NCBI GenBank assembly: GCA_036250195.1
Contig: JAVHZZ010000003.1
Span: 16,909,004 to 16,973,003, forward strand
Direction of reading: 5' to 3'
From: Mixophyes australis
Taxonomy: Eukaryota; Chordata; Amphibia; Anura; Limnodynastidae
Length of the DNA stretch: 64,000 bases
A model generated the notes under the pieces. That model had not been told where the DNA came from, did no database searches, and worked only from the letters and a program-made list of their open reading frames with translations. The position numbers and the translations under genes were made by a program. Shown here piece after piece: positions 1-10,869 of the stretch (the first letter of the stretch is position 1; each line of letters opens with the position of its first letter).

Positions 1-177
1 ACTTGATGTAACAGAATTCATTAAAAAAGAAGAGGTTAATGCAAAGATGCTGCTTGTGGCTCATAAAATTTCTGGGCATTTTAGACATTCAGCGAACCCA
101 TGTAGAATATTGCAGAGGCTGCAAAACAAATGTGATCTACCATGCCACCAAATGAAGCAAGTGGTAGTAACAAGGTG

Positions 178-1800
178 CAATTCATCATCATCATCATCAT
201 CAACATTTACTTATATAGCACTAGCAAATTCTCTAGCGCTTTACAATTGGGAACAAAAATTAATAAGATAATACTGGGTGATACATACAGACAGAGAGGT
301 AAGAGAACCCTGTTCGCAAGTTTACAACCTATAGGACAATGGGAGTTTGAAACACAAGGGCATGTGCTACATCATATTACACAATGGACCAGCTAGAATG
401 CAAAGGTAAAAGTACTGAGTGGGCTGTGTGTGTGGTAGCGTTGGTCAGAGGCTTGTTGTCTTGTGTTAGCTGTGTAGAGGGTGGTAATAGGATAATCTAG
501 GGAGATTAATATGGTGGTTGAGGAATTTCATAAGTTTGTCTGAAGAGGTAGGTTTTCAGAGAACGTTTGAAGGTTTGAAGACAAGAGGAAAGTCTTACTG
601 TGTGAGGGAGTTAATTCCACAAAGTGGGTGTAGCCTGAAAAAAGTGCTGTAACCGAGAATGGGAGAATGTGATGAGAGTGGAAGAGAGACACAGATCTGG
701 TGTCGAGTTGGGAGATATTTTGAGACAAGTAAGGAGATGTATGTCGGTGCAGTTTTGTTGATGGCCTTGTCTGTTAGTAGAAGAATTTTATATTGCATTC
801 GTTGAAATATAGGCAGCCAATGTAGAGACTGACAGAGTGGCACAGCAGAGGAAGAATGGCTTGCAGGGAAAATCAATCTAGCCCAGCGGTTCCCAAACTT
901 TTGCAGTTCGCGGCACCCTTAGAGACTCCATAATTTTTTCAAGGCACCCCTCCAAAATAATTACCGAGCAGTCCCATTTTATAAGTAGCTGGGTCAAAAA
1001 ACGCAATAAGTACTTAGGTCAGGACAGAAATACTTATTTAGTTGTATGCAAAAATACACATAAATCCAAGGGAAAATAATGTTTTTATATTTTTTTTTCA
1101 ATCATATTTCTGTCAAACAATAATTTACAGCTAACTCACTCTGTGCCCTCCTTCATCTCTGCACACTCTGTGCTCCCCTGCATCATCTACACACTCTGTG
1201 CTCCCCTGCATCCACACTCTCTCTGTGCCCCTCTGCATCCCCACTCTTTGTGCCCCCTGCATCCCGCCATGGCCAGGAAGAGAGGAAAAAAAACAAAACA
1301 AAAAAAACTTACCAATCCGGCGGCGTCCAGGACCCAGCATACTCTCTCCTGCCGCTTGTCACTGAATGTCGGCTGTGATGACGTCACGCCGACATTCAGT
1401 GAGAAGCGAGGAGGATGCTGAGTCCCGGGGCGCCACCGGATTGGTAAGTTTTTTTTGTTTTGTTTGTTTTTTTCTTCCTCTTCCTGTCCAGGGCACCCTG
1501 TGACAGCGCCGCGGCACACCTGGGAGCCGCGGCACACAGTTTGGGAACCTAGGATCTAGCCGCTGTATGCAAAATAGATTGTAGGGGTTCAATTCTGTCT
1601 TTGGGAAGACCAGTAAGAAGGGAATTGCTATAGTCAATGCGGGAGATGATGAGAGCATGAATTAAGGTTATTGCGGTGTCTTGTGTGAGATATGTGCATT
1701 TTCTGGAAATTCCACACTTTATATGCTTCAGCGACAAGAGTGACAGCATCAAGCCATCAAGACCTGACATTTTATTTTACTCCAGCACATTGTAGAATCC
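178..1800 (-). mobile_element. L2/CR1-type LINE 3' fragment, split by a hAT element
   Basis: Read on the minus strand, 1549-1770 encodes the C-terminal region that follows the RT in L2-type LINEs, including IISRIDYSNSLLTGLP. After a 670-bp interruption it continues at 595-876 with LHWLPIFQRMQYKILLLTDK and a stretch ending near 528. The 3' UTR follows down to a (TCATCA)n tail at 180-202. The same family, in the opposite orientation and without this interruption, is at 16960-18750, which confirms order and strand. RT and endonuclease are absent here, so this is a 5'-truncated dead copy. Confidence 0.85.
884..1553. mobile_element. Non-autonomous hAT element (670 bp) inside the LINE
   Basis: The left end starts CAGCGGTTCCCAAACTT; the reverse complement of the right end reads CCTAGGTTCCCAAACTG. 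A perfect 8-bp duplication, ATCTAGCC, flanks it (876-883 and 1554-1561). The 8-bp TSD and CAG-type ends are diagnostic of hAT. It interrupts the minus-strand LINE. The interior has short repeats of a CTCTGTGCYCCCCTGCATC-type unit (about 1138-1265) and a large imperfect hairpin (about 1290-1470) whose core arms CACTGAATGTCGGC (1360-1373) and its complement (1388-1401) surround TGTGATGACGTCAC. No transposase is encoded. Confidence 0.9.
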
Positions 1801-1818
1801 AAGGATGCGGCATCTAAC

Positions 1819-2183
1819 CAGGCCCGGCGCTCCCATTAGGCAACCTTAGGCAGTTGCCTAGGGCGCCGGGACCTGCAGGGCGCCGCTGACTAGATTTTCT
1901 AATCTAGTCAGCGGCTCGGGAGAGGGTTGCAGTAGCGGCGGGGTGCCGCCGCTGTTTTTCAGTGTCCGTGGCACATCGGTGAAGTATCACACTGTCTGTC
2001 ACTGACAGACAGTGTGAATAAAGTTCTTTCCCGACGCCCCCCTCCCCTTCCAGCATGCATCACTCCGCCTCTGTGTGAAGAAGGCGCGGATCAGCTAGAG
2101 AAAAGAAAGAAAATGTAAGTAAAATCGACTTATTTTTTTAGTGTGTTTTGCCTAGGGCGCCGAGAACCCTAGCACCGGCGCTG
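1819..2183. mobile_element. Non-autonomous hAT element (365 bp)
   Basis: Flanked by a perfect 8-bp duplication CATCTAAC (1811-1818 and 2184-2191). It begins CAGGCCCGGCGC and ends GCACCGGCGCTG, imperfect inverted CAG-type ends typical of hAT. Internal GC-rich segments containing GCCTAGGGCGCCG recur near both ends (about 1857 and 2150), and an inner hairpin GCTGACTAGA/TCTAGTCAGC lies at 1884-1914. Non-coding. Confidence 0.88.
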
Positions 2184-2288
2184 CATCTAACGGATTCACC
2201 GGTTTTCATTAAGAACCACCACAAGGCAGGATGGGCTTAGCTGCCGAGAACCCGCAGGTCGCGGTCCCTTACCACTAGGTGTAACACA

Positions 2289-2740
2289 TGATACTGGACA
2301 CTGTAGAAGAAAGAAGAAGCAACTGACAGCAATCAGAGTAACTGAGTCTGAATTGGTTCACAAATTGTTAATAAAATTATAGGTAGGTGGAGTGTCAGAA
2401 CGGATCTGGAGTCTATTACACAGGAGGGCAATGCGGTAGCAGGAGACAGATGGAGTGTCAGGACAGAGCCAGGGTCTGGTATACAAGCGGTCAATGAACA
2501 AGAAAGCAACTCGGGAAGTGAGAGCACAGAAAACAAACAAGGCCCGGGAGTCAGACAAGATCAGACACTTCTTGCTCTGACACTTGTACAGTCTCAGAGT
2601 GAGCTTTATATACTCTGCAGATAGATGATGCTACCTCCCAGCCACGATCATGTGACAGCCCAAATCTAGAAGTGCTGAGTTCTATACAGAGGATGAGAAA
2701 ATCAGCAGCACAGGAGTGTGCAGCAGGTAAGATTGTGACA
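2289..2740 (-). mobile_element. Probable solo LTR
   Basis: On the minus strand it begins TGTCACAATCTTACC and carries a clear promoter box, GAGTATATAAAGCTC, near 2605-2620; on the plus strand its other end reads TGATACTGGACAC. Flanks are ACACA on the left and ACACC on the right, a 4-of-5 match to a duplication. No coding or primer-binding region adjoins either end, hence solo LTR. A 55-60 bp unit containing GGAGTGTCAGRACRGA is duplicated inside (about 2390-2500). Family not identified; Gypsy-like is likely from the TGTCAC end. Confidence 0.6.
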
Positions 2741-2960
2741 ACACCCCATACACTGCATCCGAGGCCCTTCCTAAATTTTCAGGTCACCTCCAGGCCCTGT
2801 CTCCCGGAGGAACAGGCATCTTGGACTTTAAACACCACCACCCTTCCAGCATAAGACCAAGGAGATCCTTCCTTTCAGGGTGTCCAGAGCCAGCTGCACT
2901 AGTTCAGATACTACACTTAAGCTTAGCCAGAAGGATGACTTATTATTGTCCTTTTAATCT

Positions 2961-3869
2961 CAAAAATTGTGTAAGGTCCTAGGGCACATGATGATGTGTA
3001 ATTGTAGGTTAAAATTAAATGAACTTTAATGTAATAAGTATCACTGTGACATCAAAATTATCAATTCTGGCCAGAATGACATACAGAGTTATGACATGCA
3101 TAAGCAGTAATATGTTGAGATGCTGGTAATATCGCAGGATGTAGGCGGCAAGATTGAAATTAAAGCGGTTCAAGTCAAATATTCACATAAAAACAAAATG
3201 CAGATATATGCAATTTATATCTATGCAGAAATAAGTCCGTCCAGTGGATGATGCGAAGTATGTGAAGATAATTCGGAATGGTTCAATAATGGATAGTTCC
3301 ATACATAGACTGTAGAAGTCAAATATGTCCAGATATTGCTGTGGGAAATAGTCCCAATAACTCATGTTTGTGATAGGATGTTGCTTGTAGAGTAGAGAAG
3401 TTGCTCTTCTATAGTTCGGGCACTCCTTCCCACCCTAAATGCGGGTGGCGCTGCTCGTTCATGGGTCCCGTCAGAGACCTTTAGTTTCCAAGGCTGCACA
3501 TGCGCAGTCTGACCTCGGTGTTTGCCGGCTGGTGATGAAGACACGGCTGATGTGGTTGCAGCGTGCGTGTATGCGGGCAATGTTTGAATGATTGTGGCAG
3601 TTCCTGGTGATGAGTGTGGGATACTGCCAAGGCTGGTGTTGAAATTTGAGAAATATAGCGTTAATCCAACGCCTTTCACCCCTCAAAAGAGTATGTGCTT
3701 CCTCAGGGATATGTGCTGCTAATGCATGTCATAACTCTGTAACTTATACTGGCCAGAATTGATCATTTTGATGTCACAGTGATACTTATTACATTAAAGT
3801 TCATTTAATTTTAACACACCTTCAATTACACATCTTCATGCGCCCTAGAACCTAACACAACAATTTTTG
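2961..3869. mobile_element. 0.9-kb element with long (about 145-bp) inverted repeats
   Basis: The arm at 2961-3105 is repeated in inverse orientation at about 3722-3869 with few differences; both contain the TTAAATGAACTTTAATGTAA type block and GGCCAGAATT. The 620-bp centre is not palindromic and has no recognisable protein. On the minus strand at 3665-3712 it holds CTGAGGAAG followed by GGTGAAAGGCGTTGG (see findings). It may be a foldback DNA transposon or a Penelope-type arrangement with inverted terminal copies. Confidence 0.7.
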
Positions 3870-5190
3870 TATTACCCTTTAGAGGGTGGGAACTCCCTTT
3901 ATCATTATATAGGCTCTACTTAGTGATTGCACTTACATCCAGTAGGAAGCGCGGCTTCTCCCACTACCACTGTTATCCTGCATTTTAATCTCAAACTGCA
4001 TGTAGATAATTTATGCACACTGCTGCGCCACTGGGGATTGTATCATTGTTTTAAACTGCCACCTGACTATGACTGTAAATGACTGTATATTGTATAATAT
4101 GAGAAAAAATAGCTAAAAATCACATAATTTTGCCTAGTTTTCACAATGTTTAATTAAATCCAGATCCAAAACTAAAGCCAAAACCTTTCAGGCTTTTTGA
4201 GCAAAACCAGTAAAAAAAATAAAACACGAAAATATTTTAGAACCAAAACCATATCCAAAAATAAAGCATAGTGGTCAGTGCACATCTTTAGTATTTGCTA
4301 ACTCATAAAATGTATTTTAACTTCATTTCCCTTCCGTTATGTGTTACATATGATCTTTTCTGACTGTTGTTAGTGAAAGTTCTTTGTAGAAAAGAACATC
4401 AATTATTATTCAAGTCAAAATACTGACAGTATCAAACAGCCAAGGTCAACAACTTTTTACCTCTCATTGTGTTGTATTTATTAGAGATGTGAGCTGATCC
4501 CAGCGTTTTGCTTTTGTATGTGGATTTGGTTCTAAAACGGGTTCATATTTTGGGTTTGTAACTGTCTTTTGCTCCTATATTACTTTTATAGCATTAATAT
4601 CCTTTTCCAGTCTTTTCCAGCCTGTTTTCTAATAATCTCTTCACAACTGTAATAATTGTCAACAATTTTGGCCAAAGTCTGCAATGAGCTGCCTTAATGG
4701 AGGATTTTGAAATTTTGTTATCATTCCATTTTCTTTCTCCCATTCAATTCCAAAAATAATTAATTAGTCTTTACGGTTCTCTAACTGCATCACTTAGCAA
4801 TTATCAGCCATCATATCTCCATCTCTACATGTGTTCTTTGCCATGGCCATTTCTCAGAATGTGGACTTTCAATTGCATGTTTCGGGCAACCAAATCTGCA
4901 TTAAAGTGAGTATTATGCATACTTACTTACGTGGGAAGAGCAGTTATTGCCCTATTTGAACTGTCTGTTTTATATATTTCTTACATGTTACCAATAGAAC
5001 ATATAAATATTATTTACATACATTCCATTTTTAAATACATGGGCCTTGGGGACCACATCCACTGCAAGTCTCAGGCAGTTGGATTAAACTTCCCCTGGTG
5101 GACTGATTCTTCATTCCTCCCCATAAATATATAGACAATACCCCTGGTTTGATTCATTAGGGCAGCATTATGGTGAAGGTCTACTTTACT
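3870..5190. other. AT-rich sequence without recognisable genes
   Basis: No ORF here resembles a known protein. Two short segments, about 4150-4290 and 4487-4560, are partly inverted copies of each other (GATGTG with a GGTTCTAAAA-type block), suggesting the ends of an old MITE. The rest shows nothing. Confidence 0.4.
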
Positions 5191-5194
5191 TGTA

Positions 5195-5790
5195 GCTCTT
5201 CTCTTGGCTAATGATGAATGCTCTGCCCATCAAGAAGTACATAGTACTAGTCTTTGAAGTTTTGTAGTATGCTGGCGACCTTTATCTATTTACTTTTATA
5301 AATATCTAACTCTTTTCATTCATATCACTGTCTATCCATTGACCTCTTCCTGTTACTGTTGCTTCACTGTCTCTGATGGATGGCCTGTAGCATTCAAAAT
5401 GTATTGTGTGCATAGTATTTGAAGTTTTGTAGTGTGAGTGCAGGTCAACTTTGTCTATTTACTTTTATAAATGTCTAACTCTATTCATTCATATCACTGT
5501 CCATCCAATGACCTGTGCCTATTACTGTAGCTTCATTGTCTACAATGGATGCACTGTAACATTTGAAATGTATTGTGTGTGTATTTTTTGAAGTTTTGTA
5601 GTGTGGGTGCAGGCCACTTTTGTCTGTTAATATCATCATTTATTTATATAGCGGCAAGGTATTTAAAAACTCCAATCTTGGCTAACAATGAATGCTTTGC
5701 CCATTGAGAAGTGCATATTGCCAGTCTTTGAATTTTTTTGTTTGAGTGCAGGCCACCTTTGTCTATCAACATACTTTATTTATATAGAAA
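5195..5790. repeat. Tandem repeat, about 165-170 bp unit, 3-4 decayed copies
   Basis: The block TTGAAGTTTTGTAGT recurs near 5256, 5419 and 5588, and decayed near 5728. TCTATTTACTTTTATAAAT, TCATTCATATCACTGTC and ATGTATTGTGTG follow at constant spacing. A short minus-oriented SINE/LINE tail (ATCATCATTTATTTATATAG, 5632-5653) has entered the third unit. Confidence 0.75.
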
Positions 5791-6094
5791 GAGCAAATAA
5801 TGTAGTGTTATACAATTGGGTATCTACTTGTATAAATATCTAATGTTCCTATATCCATCTAAAGATATTTGATTGTTAGTGCCCTTTCACTCTCCATAGA
5901 GCATGCTAACCTATAACATTCCAAATTTAGTGTGAGAGTAGCATTTAAAAATGTCTGTCTCTTGCACCTTACATTACATTTTTGTTGTTTATTATTTTAT
6001 CTAATGAGCTTGCTTCAATTGATGGCATGGCAAATTACATATTTTTGCTGCCTCTGCAATATTCTACATGCGGTCGCTGATTGTCAAAAATGGC

Positions 6095-6425
6095 CAGAAC
6101 AAAATCTCACATGCAAACACCCTTTTTATAATATAGATGTCACTGAATAACCCTTTCAAATTTGCCAAGCATTGAAAAATAGAAAAAAGTTTAGAATATA
6201 TAGCGTTTTTTGGGGTGTGCAACTGCATTGACACTGACACGGAAATAACCTTTTTTAATACAGAAGTCACTGAATGATCCTTTCAAAATTGAGTATTGAA
6301 AAATAGCATTTTATGTTGAGTCTGCAGCTGCGGTGACACTCTCACACGAACACCCTTTCTTAAATATAAATATGTAACTGAAGGACCCATTACAAATTGA
6401 CAAATTTTGAAAAATAGAAAAGTTT
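6095..6425. repeat. Tandem repeat, about 110-125 bp unit, 3 copies
   Basis: Each unit carries CCTTTTTTAATA-type sequence, GTCACTGAATGA(T/C)CC, ATTGAAAAATAG and a GCAACTGCATTGACACT-type end. Copies begin near 6113, 6249 and 6350. The array stops directly at the TAS2R remnant. Confidence 0.7.
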
Positions 6426-6580
6426 TGCTCAGTGGTGGCTTCTATTGCACAACTTCTTCCAGTAGGATTTGTCCTTGTAGCAAAACTAGTGATACATTAA
6501 TTTATCCCAGCTGTGAATGTCTCTTACTGGCTGAAAGGAAAACCAGTGACACCCATTGAACAAGTTCTCACCTTGTCTTG
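6426..6580 (+). pseudogene. TAS2R stub: 5' end only, body deleted
   Basis: This 155-bp stretch matches the start of the TAS2R pseudogene at 12837-12990 closely (ATGGCTTCTATTGCACGACT-type start, GGATTTGTCCTT, CTGGCTGAAAGGAAAACCAGTGA). It would encode the N-terminus, TM1 and the first cytoplasmic loop of a bitter receptor, with at least one stop codon. Directly afterwards (6581 onward) the sequence matches what lies downstream of the other copy (from about 13836, AGTATATTCMTAAAGACTGAACAG). About 840 bp, the rest of the gene, is therefore missing. Confidence 0.8.
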
Positions 6581-6645
6581 AAACAAGTATATTCATAAAG
6601 ACTGAACAGATTGTTGACACTGAGGGGTTGATGTAGATTTGGACA

Positions 6646-7259
6646 TGTAAGGGTGAAATTGTATGATTATTGATTTAATATCATTCATGTGCTAAGCTTT
6701 AGAAATTAATATGCTATAGCCTTAAAAGAAATTAGCAGATATTTTACTCAGAATGAGAAAAGAAAGAAATTGAAGCCTTGCAACAATGTTACAAGAAGAT
6801 GTTCTCGGAGAACATGAATAATTCAAGGGCGCACAGCTAAATACCGTTCTATGTAAAGTAACCAGACTGATGGTAGAATGCCTGAGAATACAAAAAATAT
6901 AAATAAGAAAGATTCAGAGTACGCATAATTAGCTTGTTGTTGTTTTTAATAATTTACTGTTTTATGATTGGTTGTTAAGCTTCTATACCTCTAATAATTA
7001 TGATTGGTTGTCAAGCTTCTATACCTCTAATAATTTACTGTCTTATAATTGGTTGTTAAACTACTATACCCCTATTTGTTTACTGTATAAATAAAAAGTC
7101 TGAAGTAACCTCTGGTTGGAACAGAATCAGAATTACTCAACATTATATCATACAGTTGTTGTGTGTTTTTCTGTTCACCAGTCGACTGAAAATCAAGGGA
7201 GATCTGACTGACATTGCAGGGAATTAATAGAAGTATCGGTGAACCCCGACACCCCAACA
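6646..7259 (+). mobile_element. Solo LTR of an endogenous retrovirus-like element (614 bp)
   Basis: It starts TGTAAGGGTG and ends CACCCCAACA, with TGT/ACA termini and a 4-bp duplication GACA on each side (6642-6645, 7260-7263). The sister duplicate at about 13897 has an unoccupied GGACATAT site. Inside, about 37-bp units with TGATTGGTTGTTAAGCTTCT (inverted CCAAT boxes) repeat three times at 6963-7070, just upstream of a TATA-like ACTGTATAAATAAAA at 7083-7098: a classic U3 enhancer/promoter layout. No viral gene remains. The 4-bp duplication suggests a class I-like element; this is inference. Confidence 0.8.
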
Positions 7260-7600
7260 GACACATAAATACATTCACAACACATGCAGGAAAATAATAA
7301 ATATAAAAAAATACATGTATATGTGTAAGTTCAGTGTCAGACATCTAAATATGCATCAAGTTGTACAATAGTATCATATGCACCAAGACACTCTCATGCC
7401 CAACTCAGCCTACACTTTCCAGGTTAATCTAGGGTAGTCTACAGCTGTTTTTAGAATGTGTTTAGCATGCCATATTTCTCAATAAAGACTGCTCACTTTT
7501 AAAGATATATTCCTTATATTTTATTGTGGATGAGTATATTGATGTATGCATTCACAACACATGCAGGAAAATGATGCATATAAAAAAATTTGAACAGAGG
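7260..7600 (+). other. Flanking sequence shared with the second TAS2R segment
   Basis: 7350-7545 aligns with about 13905-14085 (GTACAATAGTATCATATGCACCAAGAC, ACAGCTGTTTT, TTAGAATGTGTTTAG, AAAGATATATTCCTTATATT blocks). Blocks around 7267-7315 and 7548-7592 are a local duplicate of each other (CATTCACAACACATGCAGG). Non-coding. Confidence 0.7.
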
Positions 7601-7970
7601 CATATACTCCTTAATTCTGCCAGAGGCATATTCCATCACCTGTTCTGAACTCTAGAGCAACCAATCTCTAAATGGCACACTCTCCAACCTGCCCTCTTTA
7701 GCTAAGGAACTACTTAGACAAAAAGGGCACCTTGGTGTCAACACACACTTTCCCTGAGGAAGCCCGATCGATCGGGTGATAGGCGTTTGTTTCTTTATAT
7801 ACGTTCTATTTCCTTGATTCAACACTTTAATTTAGTGACAGAACCTGTCAGACACAAGCCTGCACAGATTGCGACTCACCCACCGGGCCAAGGACAAAGC
7901 ACTCAAACAGCTGAACAGCTGTTCAGTTTTAACATGTAGCAACCTGTACACCTCAACTATGCATGCACAC
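7600..7970 (+). other. Non-coding stretch with a hammerhead-like motif
   Basis: No protein is visible. At 7754-7781 CTGAGGA is followed by the self-complementary CCCGATCGATCGGG and then GATA, resembling the conserved core of a hammerhead ribozyme with one mismatch. Such motifs are known from Penelope-like retroelements of vertebrates. A remnant of such an element is possible; assignment is inference. Confidence 0.35.
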
Positions 7971-7971
7971 A

Positions 7972-8342
7972 TCATCATCATCATCTTTATTTATTTAATT
8001 ATATAGCGCCACTAATTCCACAGCGCTGTACAGAGAACCCATTCACATCAGTCCCTGCCCCACTGGAGCTTACAGTCTAAATTTCCTAATATAGATACTA
8101 ACTCACATACAGACAGACAGACAGACAGAGAGGGAGACTAGTGTCAATTTTGATAGCAGCCAATTAACCTACCTGTATGTTTTTGGAGTGTGGGTGGAAA
8201 CCGGAGCACCTAGAGGAAACCCACTCAAACACAGGGAGAACATACAAACTCCACACAGATAAGGCCATGGTCGGGAATCGAACTCATGACCCCAGTGCTG
8301 TGAGGCAGAAGTGCTAACCACTAGGAAACTCTGCTGCCCCAA
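7972..8342 (-). mobile_element. V-SINE (tRNA-derived), full length
   Basis: On the minus strand it begins GGGGCAGCAGAGTTTCCTAG and carries B-box-like GAGTTCGATTCCC, the conserved V-SINE core (GTGTGGAGTTTGTATGTTCT then CCTCTAGGTGCTCCGGTTTC), an (GTCT)n patch, and an L2-like 3' tail ending in ATGATGATGATG. Imperfect 8-bp duplications ATGCACAC/ATGCGCAC flank it. The other copies at 14442, 31725 and 38339 support its extent. Confidence 0.88.
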
Positions 8343-8567
8343 TGCGCACAGGATACTGGTCCACACATGGACATCTCAACCATGGATTACGTTGCCCCAG
8401 TACTTTGAGAGGGAAGGTAAAAACGTCAGGAACCCAGTAAGACTCTGTGCTTCTTTGGTTCCAGAAAACTTTAACCATCAAAAACTTGCAAGGATCACCA
8501 TCAAGATTGCCAGGTTGATAAACCACTCCTTTTTCCAACATGCACTGCATACAATTTGATCCGGATT

Positions 8568-10580
8568 TGCAGCAGGAATGAGTGGGAGACTGCATTTATC
8601 ACTACAAGTACCTAGTCATGCCTTTTGGGCTCTGTCACTCACCTGTGGTCTTCCAAAGTTTGGTCACTGAGATCTCACTGACCTTTTCCTATAACTGTGT
8701 GGTAGTTTTACCTAGATGACATTTAAATTTTCTCTAAATACCTAGGGGTAAATTTATCAAGCTGCGAGTTTCTGACCATATTGAAAAGTGGAGATGTTGC
8801 CTATAACAACCAATCAGATTCTTGTTATCATTAATTTAGTACATTCTACAAAATGATATTTAGAATCTGATTGATCGCTATAGGCAACATCTTCACTTTT
8901 CAGCCCCCTCGGAACTTGCAGCTTGATAAATTTACTGCCTAGTCTCATATCGTATTCCAGTCTCTGAGGTTCATCTAGACACTGCCAAAATCATCTCTTC
9001 TGCAAAGTGGAGAAGTGTTCCTTAGAGGCAACTCAAATGGCCTTTCTTGGGTACCTGATACCTTGTTCTGATCTACAGATGGATCTCTATTCCACTATTG
9101 TTGCCCCCATAGTGGCACTCACTCACAAAGCAGTAGCCATGAAGAATTGGTCCACAGCAGTCTTAAAAGCCTTCTATCTCCTCAAAAAGGCTTTATTTTT
9201 TGTTCCTGCTCTCAGACAACACGATACTATCTTACCCTTCTATCTAGAGCTCCATGCCTCTTCTGTGGGAGTGGGAGCAGTACTCTCTCAGAAACCATCC
9301 TCAAGAAGACTTCATCTTTGAGTGTTCTTTTTGTGTAATGTCCTACCTCACCAGGCTTGTAGGTCACTATTCATCTCCCGCTTTGACCTCCAGATTACTT
9401 TTAAGCCCAGACACAAGAACAAAAAGGCAGATGTCCTGTTTCGGGACTTTGACAATGAACTGGAAATGAAGGATTCTGAGAGTCATCCCTTTCTAGACCC
9501 CAAAATTCTTATACTCTATCTTAGTAGTGCCTCCTTTAACCTCCCCTCCTGGATGGACTTTTGTCCCACCAAAACTTTGGAGATTACTTTCCTCACTGGA
9601 TCAATTCCTCTCATTTCTCAGGTCATGGTGGAAAACTGAAGACTACAGAAATCATCTCCAGAAGTTATTGGTAACCTACTCTCCACTCTGATGTAAGAGA
9701 ATTTGTGATGGCTTGTGATACTTGTGTCCAGCACTTTATTACCAATCTTACTCCTTGCAAGAAATTCAATAAAGTCTGGGTAGTGGTTGAGTGGTTTTTG
9801 AAAATGACCTATTTCATCCCATTTGTGAATCTTCCATTGCTCTTGTCCTCACCTAGATCTTCATTAAAGACATTTTTCACTTGCATTGCTGTCCCATAGA
9901 AATTATCTTGACCAAGGAGTCCAGTTTATCTCCAAATTATCACGTTCCCATTGGAATTAGCTCAATATTTCTCATCCATATACCATCCTCAGTCTAGCCC
10001 AACCGTGAGGCTTCACCAGGACCTAGAGACTTTCATCAGAATCTATACCTTCTCTACTTAAGATAACTGGTCCAACTTTCTACTCATAATAATCTTTTCC
10101 AATAGTCTACCTCTGTAACACCTTTCTTCATTGTGTATGGTATCTATCCCTTTTCCTCCATCTGGACACGAGTTCTCAAATGCCTCAAAAAATCCTCCAA
10201 CCAGTACACCTACTGGGAAGGTGGGAGACATAGTATGGCTCTTCACTAAGAACATATTTCCGAAAGTCCCCATCATGAACATTCATTGGTCCTTTTAAGA
10301 ACCTTTAAGTCATTACCCCGAAGTCCTTCAAACTAAAACTCCCAACTTCTCTCGTCATTGCCAACATCTTTAATATCTACCTATTAAAACCTTTTGTGAT
10401 CAATTGCTTTTCATCCACTTTAGCTATTCCTTCCAACATCAGTGCACAACAAGAAGAGGAATTTGCATTAGGCCAGATTCTCAGTTCTAAGAGCTCTAGT
10501 GGGGGAATCCGGTACCTCTTGGGAAAACTCTTCCTATCATCATGCTTCAGGCCTCCTGAAGAAATTTGACACATTTTTTT
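8568..10580 (+). pseudogene. Gypsy pol remnant (RT, RNase H, integrase)
   Basis: RT motif VMPFGLCHSPVVFQ is at about 8620-8660. After the MITE, 9007-9321 gives the RT/RNase H linker (FLGYLIPCSDL, LHASSVGVGAVLSQ). 9322-9639 gives the RNase H end (LQITFKPRHKNKKADVLFRD) and the start of a spacer. The integrase zinc-finger half (CDTCVQHF) is near 9714 and the D-containing segment follows (VVVEWFLKMTYFIPF, 9780-9820, where families usually have V(I)VDRFSKMAHF). Stops and frame changes occur throughout. The usual YLDD box reads out of frame near 8712. It cannot make active protein. Confidence 0.8.
8745..8939. mobile_element. Small palindromic MITE (Harbinger-like family) inside Gypsy
   Basis: Ends GGGGTAAATTTATCAAGCTG and its complement surround GGAGATGTTGCCTATA and AACCAATCAGATTCT blocks repeated in inverse orientation. 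It is the most diverged of five copies in the window (others at 47269, 56376, 57634, 58205). It splits Gypsy RT sequence. Confidence 0.8.
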
Positions 10581-10869
10581 CCTCATAAACCTGGTTTAAG
10601 GTATTTAGTTTAAAAGGGGTTGTACAGACAAGTACCAGACCTGCAGACCAGCATGTTTACCTGGGGGTCACCACCTTCTCCTGGAGCTGAGGCACTGCAT
10701 CTATCTAGGGCCAGCTGCCTTCTTGGATTTGGGTCTTTTATCTTTTCTGGCATTCAGCCATAGGCTGATTAGCTGTTTCTCCTACTCACTTCTTTCAGAT
10801 ATTTAAGGCATCTGTGTATTTCCCAAATTGCCAGATATTCTTGCCCTTCAGCCTCCACAGTTGAAGTTT

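Noticed and set aside
2972..3855. Harbinger-type element with TAA target duplication at 2972-2974 and 3853-3855
   Set aside because: The inverted repeat continues outward (CAAAAATTGTG on the left, its complement on the right), so the TAA triplets are part of the arms.
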